A stretch of 64,000 bases of DNA from Palsa-1150 sp964531095 (lineage in GTDB: Bacteria > Myxococcota_A > Polyangia > Polyangiales > Polyangiaceae): NCBI GenBank assembly GCA_964531095.1, contig CAZHED010000001.1, forward strand, positions 186,001 to 250,000. Direction: 5' to 3'. The notes below the pieces were generated by a model, which was not told the DNA's origin, made no database searches, and saw nothing but the letters and a program-made list of their open reading frames with translations. Made by a program: the position numbers and the translations under genes. Shown piece by piece: positions 26,125 through 36,828 of the stretch (within the stretch, counting starts at the first letter, position 1; every line of letters begins with the position of its first letter).

Positions 26125-26363
26125 GGGGGCGCACGCTACCATCGGTCCGGGGCGCCCGCTTCGACGGGACGCGGGCGGTCGAAAGCGGCTGTGCAGCGCA
26201 TTGCTCAGTCGCGAAAGACCCTTCGCATGCTCGGCCGTGGCACTGCGCATGCATATTCGCATGCGAGATCATCCGAGCTCGCTAATTCATTCGCTTTTTC
26301 GTTCCAGGTCGCGCTTGAGGGCGTGGCACGTGGATTGTAAGACGAGGCCCGGCAGCAAACGAA

Positions 26364-26564
26364 ATGGCGTTACCCTTCGGAGATACCCCTGGTGCGCGCG
26401 ATCCGCGCGCGCTTGCCATCCTGGCCAAGACCATCTACCGCGAGCTTCGCGGGAGCGGATTCGGAACACGCGACGTGATCGCGCTGGCCGGCGAGCTCCT
26501 TGCGCAAGTGACGAGCGAGGTAAAGTCCGGAGGCGAGCCTCCCGGCGGGTCACGACCGGTGTGA
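26364..26564 (+). CDS. Small conserved helical protein (66 aa)
   Basis: Starts ATG 26364 and gives a compact acidic/basic helical protein. The central segment ILAKTIYRELRGSGFGTRDVIALAGELLAQVTSEV is of a type I recall in several short bacterial proteins annotated as hypothetical. The C-terminal 12 residues are Gly/Pro-rich and probably disordered. It lies 140 bases upstream of the FHA-CpaF-like gene in the same direction. No function can be assigned. Confidence 0.5.
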   Translation: MALPFGDTPGARDPRALAILAKTIYRELRGSGFGTRDVIALAGELLAQVTSEVKSGGEPPGGSRPV

Positions 26565-26703
26565 CGGTGCGCTCCGGGGTCCGGTCCCGGCGACCCATTC
26601 GTCCGATCGCAGGCGGTGAGGGTTCACGCGGTGGTTGACACGGTGCGTGGGCTGCTTCGACAATCGTGCGGGAACCGTGGTCGGCCCTCCCGAGCCACCG
26701 ACA

Positions 26704-28749
26704 ATGTTCACGATCGTCATCAGTGAGAAGGGCGGGGCGGAGCGTCGCGAGACCTTCGATAAAAACGAAATCAACGCCGGTCGGGTGCAGGGCAACGACC
26801 TGATCCTCCCGAAGGGCAACGTCTCCAAGCACCATGCTCGACTGCTCTACCGCGACGGCCGATTCATCGTCACGGACCTGAAGAGCACCAACGGCACCTA
26901 CGTCAACGGCCGTAAGATCTCGCAAGCCACGATCGTCCGCGAAGGCGACAAGATTTACATCGGCGACTTCGTGCTGCGGCTCGAAACCGGGCAACGTGCT
27001 GTGCCTGAGGTTGCGCACGCGGAGCACGATTCGATGGTCGCGGCGGTGGGAGAGGCGTCGTCCGCGGCACGGGTGGCTCCAGCCGCGCGCGAGGCCGCAT
27101 TTTCCAGCGGACAGGGCGTAGCCCCGCGCGGCGCCATCGCTCCGGCAACTCCACAGGCGCAGTTGGCCGCCCCGGCCGCAGACTCCGCGCCATCGTCACC
27201 GATGATGTCGCCGTCGTTCCCTGCTTCGCCACGCCTGTCCGAGCCGGACGGGGTCAGCCACTACCCCCTCGAACGCGATCCCGATAGCGAGAGCGCTCCC
27301 GGGCTGAAGGGTGTCGCAGCGCCGCAAGTGCCGGGCCCGCCGCGCGTACCCCAGCAGGTCGGGCCTCGAGGCCGTATGGGCAGCACGGTCCTGCTCGGTG
27401 GCGACTCGCCTCAACGAAGTGCCTCTTCCTCGGTCGCGCCCCCTGCGCGCCCGCCGCGTTCGGTGCCACCCCCGCCGCCCGCGGCGCGACCGGCCCCGCG
27501 CGAGACGCCGCAGCAAGCCGCGCGTCGACTCGCGCTCATCACGCTCGTCGACCGCGTCGCCGATGTCGTCGACCTCGCGGCGCTCGAGCAGGCGCCTGTC
27601 GTTGGCGAGGCCCTGTCGCAGGCAATCGAGCGCGCGGTGCGGGAGCAGGCGAAAGCGATGAGGCAAGAAGGGGAAGCCCCCGAGGGGATCGAGCTCGAGC
27701 CCCTCGCGCGCGAGGCGCTGCGTGAGCTCGTGGGCCTCGGCCCGGTCGGGCCGCTCCTCGAAAACGACGAGACGACGGAGGTCCATGTCGTTCGTCACGA
27801 CTACGTCCTCGCGCTGAGGAACGGTCACATCACACTGGCCGAGTCTTCTTTCACGAGCGAAGAGGCGCTGGCGCGGATCGTGGCTCGCTTGGCCCATCAG
27901 TCGGGCGAGCCCCTTCGGCCCGGCGAGGTGGTCATCGACCGGCGCCTGCCGCGCGGAGCATCCTTCACCGCCGTCGCACCGCCGGCGGCGAGCGGATGGG
28001 TGCTCCACATCCGAAAGCGTCGTCGTATCGAAGCTTCGCTCGCGCAGCTCGTCTCGTCCGGCGCGCTGTCGGACGCGGTCGCGACGTTTCTGGAGACCTC
28101 GGCAACGATGCGCGCCAATGTGCTGGTCGCCGGGTCGGGCGCAGGCGCGGTCTCTCTCATGCTGGGGGCGATCGCGTCGGCTGCGCCGCCGGCGGAGCGC
28201 GTGGCCATTTTGCAGCAAGGAGCGGACGATCTCTCGCTCCCCCAGGCGCACGTGGTCCCGATGGCGCTCGCCGATCACGGGCCGCGCGGCGAGGAGGCGG
28301 TCTACGCCGCGGCTCGGCTCGGGGTGGACCGCATCATCGTCACCTCGCTCGCCGGCGCGGTGGCGACGGCGACGATTGACGTCATCGCAGAAGGCAGCGA
28401 GGGCGTTCTCGCGGGGGTTGGCGCGCCGTCGCTCCGTCACGCGCTGGCGCGTCTCGTGTCCCAGGTGGCGCTGTCCCGCGCGGGTTCGACGGTCGAAGCC
28501 GCGCGCGAGGCGGTGGGCGAGTCGTTCGATGTCGCCGTCGAAGTCGAGCGAACGCCCGATGGCCGGCTGCGCGTCATGCGCGTGGCCGAGCTCGACGGAA
28601 GCGACGACCGGGGAGTCGTCACGCGCGATCTGTTCGTCTTGAGCGAAAACGGCACCGGCGCAGCGGCGTATCGCGCGACCGGTGTCTCGGCGCGCATCGC
28701 GCGGGATTTTGGCTCGCGCGCCCTGAAGGCCGACGGGGGGAAGCGATAA
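26704..28749 (+). CDS. FHA-domain protein fused to a degenerate CpaF/VirB11-like ATPase
   Basis: 681 aa from ATG 26704; the frame is open 69 bases upstream but the FHA fold begins here. Residues 1-100 form an FHA phosphothreonine-binding domain (NAGRVQGNDLILPKGNVSKHH...STNGTYVNGR). A Pro/Ala-rich linker runs to about 290. The C-terminal half follows secretion ATPases of the CpaF/TadA type, with the N-terminal domain (TEVHVVRHDYVLAL...RPGEVVIDRRLP) and the ATPase core. In the expected Walker A, near residue 475, the sequence is AGSGAGAVS, without the GK[ST] needed for ATP. It is thus probably a signalling or assembly scaffold rather than a motor. Confidence 0.8.
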   Translation: MFTIVISEKGGAERRETFDKNEINAGRVQGNDLILPKGNVSKHHARLLYRDGRFIVTDLKSTNGTYVNGRKISQATIVREGDKIYIGDFVLRLETGQRAVPEVAHAEHDSMVAAVGEASSAARVAPAAREAAFSSGQGVAPRGAIAPATPQAQLAAPAADSAPSSPMMSPSFPASPRLSEPDGVSHYPLERDPDSESAPGLKGVAAPQVPGPPRVPQQVGPRGRMGSTVLLGGDSPQRSASSSVAPPARPPRSVPPPPPAARPAPRETPQQAARRLALITLVDRVADVVDLAALEQAPVVGEALSQAIERAVREQAKAMRQEGEAPEGIELEPLAREALRELVGLGPVGPLLENDETTEVHVVRHDYVLALRNGHITLAESSFTSEEALARIVARLAHQSGEPLRPGEVVIDRRLPRGASFTAVAPPAASGWVLHIRKRRRIEASLAQLVSSGALSDAVATFLETSATMRANVLVAGSGAGAVSLMLGAIASAAPPAERVAILQQGADDLSLPQAHVVPMALADHGPRGEEAVYAAARLGVDRIIVTSLAGAVATATIDVIAEGSEGVLAGVGAPSLRHALARLVSQVALSRAGSTVEAAREAVGESFDVAVEVERTPDGRLRVMRVAELDGSDDRGVVTRDLFVLSENGTGAAAYRATGVSARIARDFGSRALKADGGKR

Positions 28750-28811
28750 CCCTCCCCCCGTGCGCCGCTCCCTGAGCGATACGCTCGCGGAAGACGGCGA
28801 AGGGCAGGTAC

Positions 28812-29801
28812 TCAGGGCCCGACGAAGCAATAGATTCTCCCGGCGCCTCCGCCGGGCGCCGTGTTCGCGCACTGGCCCGTGTGCGAAGAGTTCCACGGAG
28901 TGTACATCGCAGCCATGCTCATCCCCGGGCCGAGGCCGTCGGCGTGGCCGACGAACGAGTTGCCGGTCGTCGCCGTCCAGTTCGTGCACGTGAAGCCGAC
29001 ATCGAGCATCCCGAGGGTCGTGGAGCCGGTCAAAATGTCGTGTTCCAGCGGAGCCGGCGAGCCGGTCCATTGCCCGTTGATGCGGTGACCGTGCTCATCG
29101 ATAAAGAGCGACGGGTCGCCGCTGTGCGGGTGAAGGGCGTTGTTGTCGGCGGCGACCATCAGCCCCAGCGAGTTGTAGTAAGGGCCGTTGCCGATCCGAT
29201 CGCGCGCGTTGGTCACCGGGGAGTCCGCGCTCAAGTATGCGCGCCAGGTCTTGTCGCCATGACCGACGGCGGTGGCGAGCCGCTGGCATCGTGCGTCGGC
29301 GCCGGTAAGGCCGCCGAGATTGCCCGTCATGCTCGTGTCGCTGCTGACGAAAAAGTTCATGAGGGGGCTTGGGGCTCCCCCGTCGCCGACGGGACCCGCT
29401 TCGATCGGGGCGGCCATGCCGTCGCTCGGCGCGCCTCCGCCCGCATCCCCTCCTTGCGGGCCCCCCGCGGCATCCGATGCGCTCGTGGCTCCCCCGGCAT
29501 CTCCCGCGCCAGTCGGTCCGCTCGACCCGCCGGAGCTGCTCGACGCCGTGCCGCCGCCCGATCCGCTGGAGCCGCTCGAGCCCGTTCCGCTGCTCGATCC
29601 GGCCGAAACGGCCGAATCCATCGAGCCGCCCGATCCGGACGCGCTGCCCCCGGAGCCGGACCCCGACCCGCCGACGTTCGCGTTGCCGGAGTCGGTCGTC
29701 GTTCCGGCGCCGCCGGCGGCCGGGGCGGGGCTACTCGAGGAGCACGCGGCGACCGCGAGAAACGAGAGACAGGCAAGAGTCGAGATTCGTTGTGGCGTCA
29801 T
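28812..29801 (-). CDS. Ser/Gly-rich lipoprotein with a C-terminal endostatin/collagen-lectin-like domain
   Basis: 329 aa from the ATG at 29801 (MTPQRISTLACLSFLAVAACSSSS lipoprotein signal). Residues 20-150 are a low-complexity Ser/Gly/Asp linker. The C-terminal 170 residues are a compact domain: FFVSSDTSMTGNLGGLTGADARCQRLA, WRAYLSADSPVTNARDRIGNGPYYN, SLFIDEHGHRINGQWTG, CTNWTA...HADG and a final CANTAPGGGAGRIYCFVG. This is the pattern of bacterial surface proteins related to collagen NC10/lectin-like folds, with two probable disulphides. It is probably exposed at the cell surface; ligand unknown. Confidence 0.7.
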   Translation of the reverse strand: MTPQRISTLACLSFLAVAACSSSSPAPAAGGAGTTTDSGNANVGGSGSGSGGSASGSGGSMDSAVSAGSSSGTGSSGSSGSGGGTASSSSGGSSGPTGAGDAGGATSASDAAGGPQGGDAGGGAPSDGMAAPIEAGPVGDGGAPSPLMNFFVSSDTSMTGNLGGLTGADARCQRLATAVGHGDKTWRAYLSADSPVTNARDRIGNGPYYNSLGLMVAADNNALHPHSGDPSLFIDEHGHRINGQWTGSPAPLEHDILTGSTTLGMLDVGFTCTNWTATTGNSFVGHADGLGPGMSMAAMYTPWNSSHTGQCANTAPGGGAGRIYCFVGP

Positions 29802-29955
29802 GGCTTCTCCGGCGGCGCTTCGCGGGTCGCACCTTATAACCGCCACGGCAGCGCCGATCCGTCAAGGGACGTCCCGATGCGGGGCGCCTCTTTCCGAAAC
29901 GCAGGGCTGCCGTTCGAGGGCGCGGTCAACCGCGCCGAGCCACCGAACGGACCCG

Positions 29956-29980
29956 CGCCTTGGCGACCGGCGCCAAGGCG
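29956..29980 (+). promoter_or_regulatory. 10-bp hairpin upstream of the kinase gene
   Basis: CGCCTTGGCG-accgg-CGCCAAGGCG is a perfect 10-bp stem with a five-base loop about 75 bases before the kinase start, in the gap between the divergent lipoprotein gene and the kinase operon. It could be an operator dyad or an mRNA leader hairpin. There is no T-run after it, so it is not a typical terminator. Confidence 0.4.
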
Positions 29981-30056
29981 TTGAAATGGCCCTGAGCCGC
30001 GACTCGGGCTTTGCCATTCTCGCGCGCGGGCTTCGTGGTATCGGAGAGGCAATAGC

Positions 30057-31628
30057 GTGGTCCAGGGCGTTTCCAACTCGGCGGCTGGCGTGCGCGAGGG
30101 CGAAATCCTCGCGGGCCGGTACCGCGTCGAGAAGGTCCTGGGCGCGGGGGGCATGGGCGTCGTCGTGGCCGCACGCCACGTCCACCTCGATACGAAGGTG
30201 GCCATCAAGTTCCTCTTGCCCGCGTTCACGACCAGCCCGGAAGCGGTCGGGCGTTTCGCTCGCGAGGCCCGCGCCGCGTCCAAGATCACGAGCGAGCACG
30301 TGGCCCGGGTCTTCGACGTGGGCACGCTCGACAACGGCGCCCCGTACTTGGTGATGGAGTTTCTCGAGGGCGAGGACCTCGCCGCGTGGCTTCGCCAGCG
30401 GGGTCCTTTGCCGATCGAGCAGGCCGTGGACTTCGTGCTTCAGGCGTGCATCGCCGTGGCCGATGCACACGGCCTGGGCATCGTGCATCGCGACCTCAAG
30501 CCGGGCAATCTCTTCTGCGTCCGGCGAAGCGATGGGCAGTGGGTCATCAAGGTGCTCGATTTCGGCATTTCGAAGGTGACCGACTACGGCATCGCGGGTC
30601 TGCAGGGCGCCGTGACCAACACGAGCGCCGTCTTGGGGTCGCCGCTCTACATGTCGCCGGAACAGATGCGGTCGGCCAGGGACGTCAACGCGCAGACCGA
30701 CATCTGGGCGCTCGGGGTCATCTTGTTCGAGTTTCTGACCGGCCGAGTGCCCTACGAAGGCGAAAGCTTCGGCGAAATCGTGATGACGGTCGCCTCGCAA
30801 CCGCCGCCCTCGGTGCGGAGCTTTCGGCCTAACGTACCTGTCGGGCTCGAGGCGGTCATCTTCAAGTGCCTCGAGAAGGATCGGACGCAACGATACGCCA
30901 ACGTGGCGCAGCTCGGCATCGCGCTCGTGCCGTTTGCTCCGCGACGGTCCAAGGCCGCGGTCGAGCGCATCTCGGGGATCATCCAGGGGGCCGGGCTGTC
31001 GCCCAGCGCGCTCGTGCTGCCGCCCTCCCCGCGGACAGACGAAGCTGGGGCCGCGCCCGAGACGATGGCCCCCGTGGGCAGGACGACGGCGGGACTGTCG
31101 TCCCGAGCTAGGAAGTGGATCGCCATCGCCGCGAGCCTGGGCGCCGTGGGTGGGCTCTCCGTCTGGGGTGTCGTCGGGATGAAGACGTCCGCGCAGCATG
31201 CATCGCAACACGCAGACGGCCTGCCAACCTCCTCCGTAACGCAGAAGGCGCCCACCGTGCCTTCCGCTCCCGTCGCGCCTCCCGTGGCGTCCCCTGCGTC
31301 TGCCGCAGAGACCTCCTCTGCTGCGCAGAGCGGAGCGCCGACCCCCTCCGCAGCGCCCACCCCGGCGTGGTCCATCTCAACCTTCAGGCCGGCCGACCCC
31401 GTCCCCGAAATCCTGCCGCCGTCCGCCCCGCTGCCCCCTGCGGTGACCTCGCCGAAGCCCCGGCCGCCCGCAAAGCCTCCGCCCGTCAAGCCGGCGCCGC
31501 CGTTGAGTTCCCCGTTGGCCATCGCGCCGCCCGCGTCGGCTCACATTCCGTCTCCGCCCCCTGCGCCTCCGCCCGCAACTCCGCCGCCCCCCGACGACCC
31601 ACTCGCCAAGCTTCGGACCAAGCAATGA
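30057..31628 (+). CDS. Membrane-anchored Ser/Thr protein kinase
   Basis: 523 aa from GTG 30057. The kinase domain (residues about 22-285) is complete: LGAGGMGVV, Lys51 (VAIK), HRDLKPGN, DFGISK, and SPLYMSPEQM for the activation segment. One transmembrane helix follows (IAIAASLGAVGGLSVWGVVG, about residue 350), then an extracytoplasmic tail of about 140 residues that is almost all Pro/Ala/Ser and ends DDPLAKLRTKQ. The tail lacks a PASTA or other sensor fold. The stop overlaps the start of the PEGA gene (ATGA), so the kinase, PEGA and modifying-factor-like genes are one operon. Confidence 0.92.
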   Translation: MVQGVSNSAAGVREGEILAGRYRVEKVLGAGGMGVVVAARHVHLDTKVAIKFLLPAFTTSPEAVGRFAREARAASKITSEHVARVFDVGTLDNGAPYLVMEFLEGEDLAAWLRQRGPLPIEQAVDFVLQACIAVADAHGLGIVHRDLKPGNLFCVRRSDGQWVIKVLDFGISKVTDYGIAGLQGAVTNTSAVLGSPLYMSPEQMRSARDVNAQTDIWALGVILFEFLTGRVPYEGESFGEIVMTVASQPPPSVRSFRPNVPVGLEAVIFKCLEKDRTQRYANVAQLGIALVPFAPRRSKAAVERISGIIQGAGLSPSALVLPPSPRTDEAGAAPETMAPVGRTTAGLSSRARKWIAIAASLGAVGGLSVWGVVGMKTSAQHASQHADGLPTSSVTQKAPTVPSAPVAPPVASPASAAETSSAAQSGAPTPSAAPTPAWSISTFRPADPVPEILPPSAPLPPAVTSPKPRPPAKPPPVKPAPPLSSPLAIAPPASAHIPSPPPAPPPATPPPPDDPLAKLRTKQ

Positions 31629-32611
31629 GGGCACTTGCCATGAGGCCGTATGCTTCTACTCTTGGATTGCTCCTAGCGGTGGTCCTCGCTTCGCCCGCGG
31701 CGCTGGCCCAATCCGCGCCGCCGGTCAATCCGCGGGCGTCGCTGGCCGACTCGCTGTCGGGGCCGGCCAAACAGGCGTTCGCCTCGGCGCAGGTCCTCGT
31801 GAACAATGGCGACTTCGCCGGTGCCCTCACGAAGTACGAACAGGCCTACGACCTTTCCAAAGAGCCGCGCCTTCTCTTCAACATGGCCATCTGCGCCAGG
31901 GGCCTTCACGCGTATGCCAAGATGCAAGCCCTCCTCCTTCGTTACGAGCGCGAGTCTGGGCCGAAACTGTCGGCGCAAGACAAGGCCGACGTCACCGGTG
32001 CGCTCGGTGTGATCCGTACGCTCGTGGGCAGCGTCAAGCTCACCGTGAGTGAGCCGGACGCGGGCGTGGCGGTCGACGGGCAAGCCGTGGGGACGACGCC
32101 GCTGTCCGAGCCGCTGGTGCTCGATCTCGGCGTGCATACGATCGCGATCACGAAGCCGGACTTCGACACGGTGCAGCGCAAGGTACCGATCGTCGGCGGG
32201 AGCGAGACGCCACTCGCAGTCACGTTGAGCCCACGCAAGCATGTCGCGCAGCTCGTCGTGGCGGCCGACGACGACGCGACCGTCGTCCTCGACGACACCG
32301 TCGCGGGCAAGGGGCGATTCGACGGGCAAGTGACCGCGGGCGCACACGACCTTCAGGTGACCGAGCCCGGCAAGGTCACGTTCAAGACGCAGGTCGATCT
32401 GCAGGACGGCGAGACGCGGCAGGTGCAGGTCACGCTCGAGAGTGAGAAGGCGGGAGGGAGGGCGGTCTGGCCGTGGATCGTGGGAGGCGCGGTGGTCGTG
32501 GCGGGGGCGGCGGTGGGCGGGTACTTCTTGCTCAAGCCGCAGGACACGCAGGGCGCCGCCGCGCCGACGGGCACTCTTGGGTTTGTTCATCTCGTTGCGT
32601 GGAGGCGGTAG
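31625..32611 (+). CDS. PEGA-domain envelope protein
   Basis: 328 aa from ATG 31625, overlapping the kinase stop. It has an N-terminal signal peptide (LGLLLAVVLASPAALAQ). A TPR-like helical region follows (AKQAFASAQVLVNNGDFAGALTKYEQAYDL). Two successive PEGA beta-domains are next (SVKLTVSEPDAGVAVDGQAVGTTPLSE and LVVAADDDATVVLDDTVAGKGRF). A C-terminal transmembrane helix (IVGGAVVVAGAAVGGYFLL) would anchor it facing the periplasm. In myxobacteria this type of gene regularly follows kinase genes, and it may be part of the same signalling assembly. It abuts the next gene directly. Confidence 0.82.
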   Translation: MRALAMRPYASTLGLLLAVVLASPAALAQSAPPVNPRASLADSLSGPAKQAFASAQVLVNNGDFAGALTKYEQAYDLSKEPRLLFNMAICARGLHAYAKMQALLLRYERESGPKLSAQDKADVTGALGVIRTLVGSVKLTVSEPDAGVAVDGQAVGTTPLSEPLVLDLGVHTIAITKPDFDTVQRKVPIVGGSETPLAVTLSPRKHVAQLVVAADDDATVVLDDTVAGKGRFDGQVTAGAHDLQVTEPGKVTFKTQVDLQDGETRQVQVTLESEKAGGRAVWPWIVGGAVVVAGAAVGGYFLLKPQDTQGAAAPTGTLGFVHLVAWRR

Positions 32612-34474
32612 ATGCGACGCGAGCCAGACCGGGGCTCGGGCGCACGCCGTGCGGCTGCCGCGGGAGGGCTGCTCGTGGCGGGCGCGGTGGCTTGGGCAAG
32701 CGGATGCACGCAAACTCCGCCGAAGCCCGTGGGGGGGTTGGAGCTGATCATCGCGGCCGATGGGCTGAGCGCTCCAGCGGACTTCGATGACATCCATCTG
32801 GAAGTCAGCCAGCAGTCCGACGGGGGAAACTGGAACAAGCTTTGGGGTAACGACTACGAGGTGCCCTCGCCGGCGGCAACGCTGCCGGCGACGTTCGCGA
32901 TCATCGCGGGGCAGAGCCCCGATCAGGAAGTGCTCATCGAGGTGACCGCCTTCAAGGTCGGCGAGCCCGTGGTGCAGCGCGTGGCGCAGGTGCAGGTGCC
33001 GACGGATCGCGTGGCGGCGCTGTGGATGGTGCTCGCCGAGGTGTGCCGGGGGCAGGTCGCGGTGGTGGGGGCCGAGGGCGAAGTGATGTCGACGTGCCCT
33101 TCGGGGCAGAGCTGCCAGCCGAGGACGGGGGCATGCGGGTCGAACGTGATCAGCGAGCCAGGGGCGTTGCCGACGTATGTGCCGGGCGAGCGCCTGGATG
33201 CGGCGCCGGAGGCGATAGTGGTCGCGGTGACCGCTGAGACGGGACCGCCGGCCGCGGCGCCGACGGCCGACTTAGGACGCGACGCGGCGGAGGCGGGGTC
33301 TTCGGGCAGCAGCAGCGGCTCGGGGGGCAGCGGTGACTCGGGGCCCGACGCGGCGGAAGCGGGGCCCTTGGGCAGCGGCAGCGGCTCGGGGGGCAACAGT
33401 GACTCGGGTCGCGACGCGGCGGAGGAAGGGCCTTCCAACACGCTGGAAGGTGGAGCCGCAACACCTCTGAGCTGTACGCCTGGTGGGCCGGGAACGACCA
33501 ACTGCGGGCCAGGCGGCAGCGGAATGGAGAGCTGCTGCAACAGCCTGGAGGTGCCGGGTGGGACCTTTTACCGGTCGTACGACATCCTCGTGGTCGATGC
33601 GAGCTTTGACATCATCCAAACGGCACCGGACGGCGGCCCGACCGACGAGGCCGATCCAGCCACCGTCAGGGGCTTCCGCCTGGACAAGTACCCGGTGACC
33701 GTGGGCCGGTTCCGCCAGTTCGTGAGTGTTTGGAACAATGGCGACGGGTACGTGCCGCCCGCGGGATCTGGCAAGCACACGCACCTGAACGAGGGCAACG
33801 GTCTGAACGCCACGGGCGGGGGCTACGAGCCTGGCTGGGTGGCGACAGACGACATCAACATCGCGCCAACGGACCGCAACCTCGTATGTGCAAGCGGACC
33901 GGCGGGGACAATCGGTTCGGGCACTGCCTACGCCACGTGGACCAACACGGCAGGCAGCCGGGAGAATTTGCCGATCAATTGTGTCAATTGGTGGGAGGCC
34001 TATGCGTTCTGCATCTGGGACGGCGGGTTTCTGCCCAGCCAGGCCGAGCGCGAATACGCTGCGACGGGCGGAGGCCAGCAGCGCTTCTATCCGTGGGGCT
34101 CGACGGATCCGGGAACGGGCAACCAGTACGCCATTTACGGCGGCTCAGACTTGAACTGCTACTACCCGAGCGGCACTCTGGCTCCTTGCACCGGTGTGGC
34201 GAACATCGCACCTGTGGGAACGCCGGCACTGGGGGCGGGGCTCTGGGGCCAGCTCGACTTGGCAGGCGAAGTCTCGGAATGGACAATGGACTCATACGGT
34301 ACGTACGTGAATCCGTGCATGGACTGTGCTTACCTCACAGCAGATTCCAGCCGCGTCATCGCGGGCGGCTACTGGGGTTATGGCGCCGGCGGGATAGCGC
34401 CCTTTATTCGCAACGGCGTCGGCCCCGAGGGTCGCGACAGCGGCGTCGGTCTGCGTTGCGCAAGGACTCCGTAG
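32612..34474 (+). CDS. Sulfatase-modifying-factor-like (FGE fold) lipoprotein
   Basis: 620 aa beginning right after the PEGA stop. The signal ends in AGAVAWASGC (lipobox). An Ig-like N-terminal part follows (IIAADGLSAPADFDDIHLEV), then a linker made of three similar Asp/Ala/Ser/Gly repeats near residues 220-275. The C-terminal 300 residues have the formylglycine-generating-enzyme fold: EVPGGTFYR, RGFRLDKYPVTVGRFRQFV, CVNWWEAYAFCIWDGGFLPSQAERE and LDLAGEVSEWT. The paired catalytic cysteines of true FGE near the end are absent, so it is a non-enzymatic surface variant that may bind polymers or partners. Confidence 0.85.
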   Translation: MRREPDRGSGARRAAAAGGLLVAGAVAWASGCTQTPPKPVGGLELIIAADGLSAPADFDDIHLEVSQQSDGGNWNKLWGNDYEVPSPAATLPATFAIIAGQSPDQEVLIEVTAFKVGEPVVQRVAQVQVPTDRVAALWMVLAEVCRGQVAVVGAEGEVMSTCPSGQSCQPRTGACGSNVISEPGALPTYVPGERLDAAPEAIVVAVTAETGPPAAAPTADLGRDAAEAGSSGSSSGSGGSGDSGPDAAEAGPLGSGSGSGGNSDSGRDAAEEGPSNTLEGGAATPLSCTPGGPGTTNCGPGGSGMESCCNSLEVPGGTFYRSYDILVVDASFDIIQTAPDGGPTDEADPATVRGFRLDKYPVTVGRFRQFVSVWNNGDGYVPPAGSGKHTHLNEGNGLNATGGGYEPGWVATDDINIAPTDRNLVCASGPAGTIGSGTAYATWTNTAGSRENLPINCVNWWEAYAFCIWDGGFLPSQAEREYAATGGGQQRFYPWGSTDPGTGNQYAIYGGSDLNCYYPSGTLAPCTGVANIAPVGTPALGAGLWGQLDLAGEVSEWTMDSYGTYVNPCMDCAYLTADSSRVIAGGYWGYGAGGIAPFIRNGVGPEGRDSGVGLRCARTP

Positions 34475-34579
34475 CAGCTCACTGGCTGACAGGCTGGACG
34501 CCGGGCCGCTTGCGGTGCAGTGTGCGTCGGCTCGACTTGCGGTCGAGATGTCGTTCGGCACGCGCTAACCTCGGGCCCA

Positions 34580-35332
34580 ATGCTGCACACCGAGAGCATC
34601 GAATACCAAGCCGACGGCGCGCGTCGCGTCGGGTTCCTCGCCGTGGATCGCTCACGCGCCGACAAGCGCCCGGGAGTTCTCATCGCGCACGAAGCAAGCG
34701 GTGTCTCTGAAGTGGTCAAGCAGCGCGCTCGACGCCTCGCCGAGATCGGCTATGTCGCGTTCGCGCTCGACTACGTGGGAGACGGCTTGGTCTTGCAGGA
34801 CAGAAGCGCGAGCGGGGCGCTCGTGACGAAGTACATGGAAGCGCCCGAGCGCATTCGGGCGATCGGCCGCGCGAGTCTCGACGTGCTGCGGTCGCAGCCC
34901 GAGGTCGATCCTGCCCGGATCGCCGCGATCGGGTATTGCTACGGCGGCGCGGCCATGCTCGAGCTCGCCCGGAGCGGCGCGGACGTCGCGTGCACCGTGG
35001 GGTTTCACTCCGCGCTGGCGACCAAGCGCCCCGGAGACGCGCACCAGATCAAAGGCAAGATCCTCGTGTGCATCGGCGCGGAAGACCCGATTGTTCCGCC
35101 CGAGCAACGGCTCGCGTTCGAGCAGGAGATGCGCGCGGGAAAGGTGGACTGGCGGCTCTACCTCTTCGGCAACGCCGTCCATGGCTTTGCCAACCCCGAC
35201 GCCGATCGCTTCAATCACCCGGCCCTCGCGTACCACCGGCCGACCGACGAGCGATCGTTTCGCGCGATGCGCGACTTGTTCGACGAGACGTTCGGTCCCT
35301 TGCCGCGCGCGGACGCCCCGACCTCTCCCTGA
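34580..35332 (+). CDS. Dienelactone hydrolase family protein
   Basis: An alpha/beta hydrolase of 250 aa. Start taken at ATG 34580 (MLHTESIEYQ). The catalytic triad is visible: nucleophile Cys120 in GYCYGG, Asp169 in GAEDPIVPPE and His201 in AVHGFANPD, the spacing of carboxymethylenebutenolidase. Family members open dienelactones in aromatic degradation, but many bacterial paralogues hydrolyse other small esters, and no chlorocatechol genes are nearby. It is likely transcribed alone. It converges on the sigma-factor gene at 35448. Confidence 0.88.
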   Translation: MLHTESIEYQADGARRVGFLAVDRSRADKRPGVLIAHEASGVSEVVKQRARRLAEIGYVAFALDYVGDGLVLQDRSASGALVTKYMEAPERIRAIGRASLDVLRSQPEVDPARIAAIGYCYGGAAMLELARSGADVACTVGFHSALATKRPGDAHQIKGKILVCIGAEDPIVPPEQRLAFEQEMRAGKVDWRLYLFGNAVHGFANPDADRFNHPALAYHRPTDERSFRAMRDLFDETFGPLPRADAPTSP

Positions 35333-35447
35333 CGGTCGCAGTACCGAACCCACGCGATGGGGCTACGAGACACGAGCCTTCGCGACGAGGCGCACCACCG
35401 GCGCTTCGGGTCCGGCGCGGTCGCCGCCGGATTGTGCGGCGCCACTC

Positions 35448-36701
<1,254 letters not shown>

Positions 36702-36828
36702 TTCTACCGGGGGATACGGGTCAGTGAGACGTTTTGATCTAAGGGAAGGCGAAAAGTCCTGCCAGACACGGTTGTTGCCACGCGATTGGACTCGGTGCGA
36801 CCTCAGCCGGGCAAATTGCTGGCGGCGA

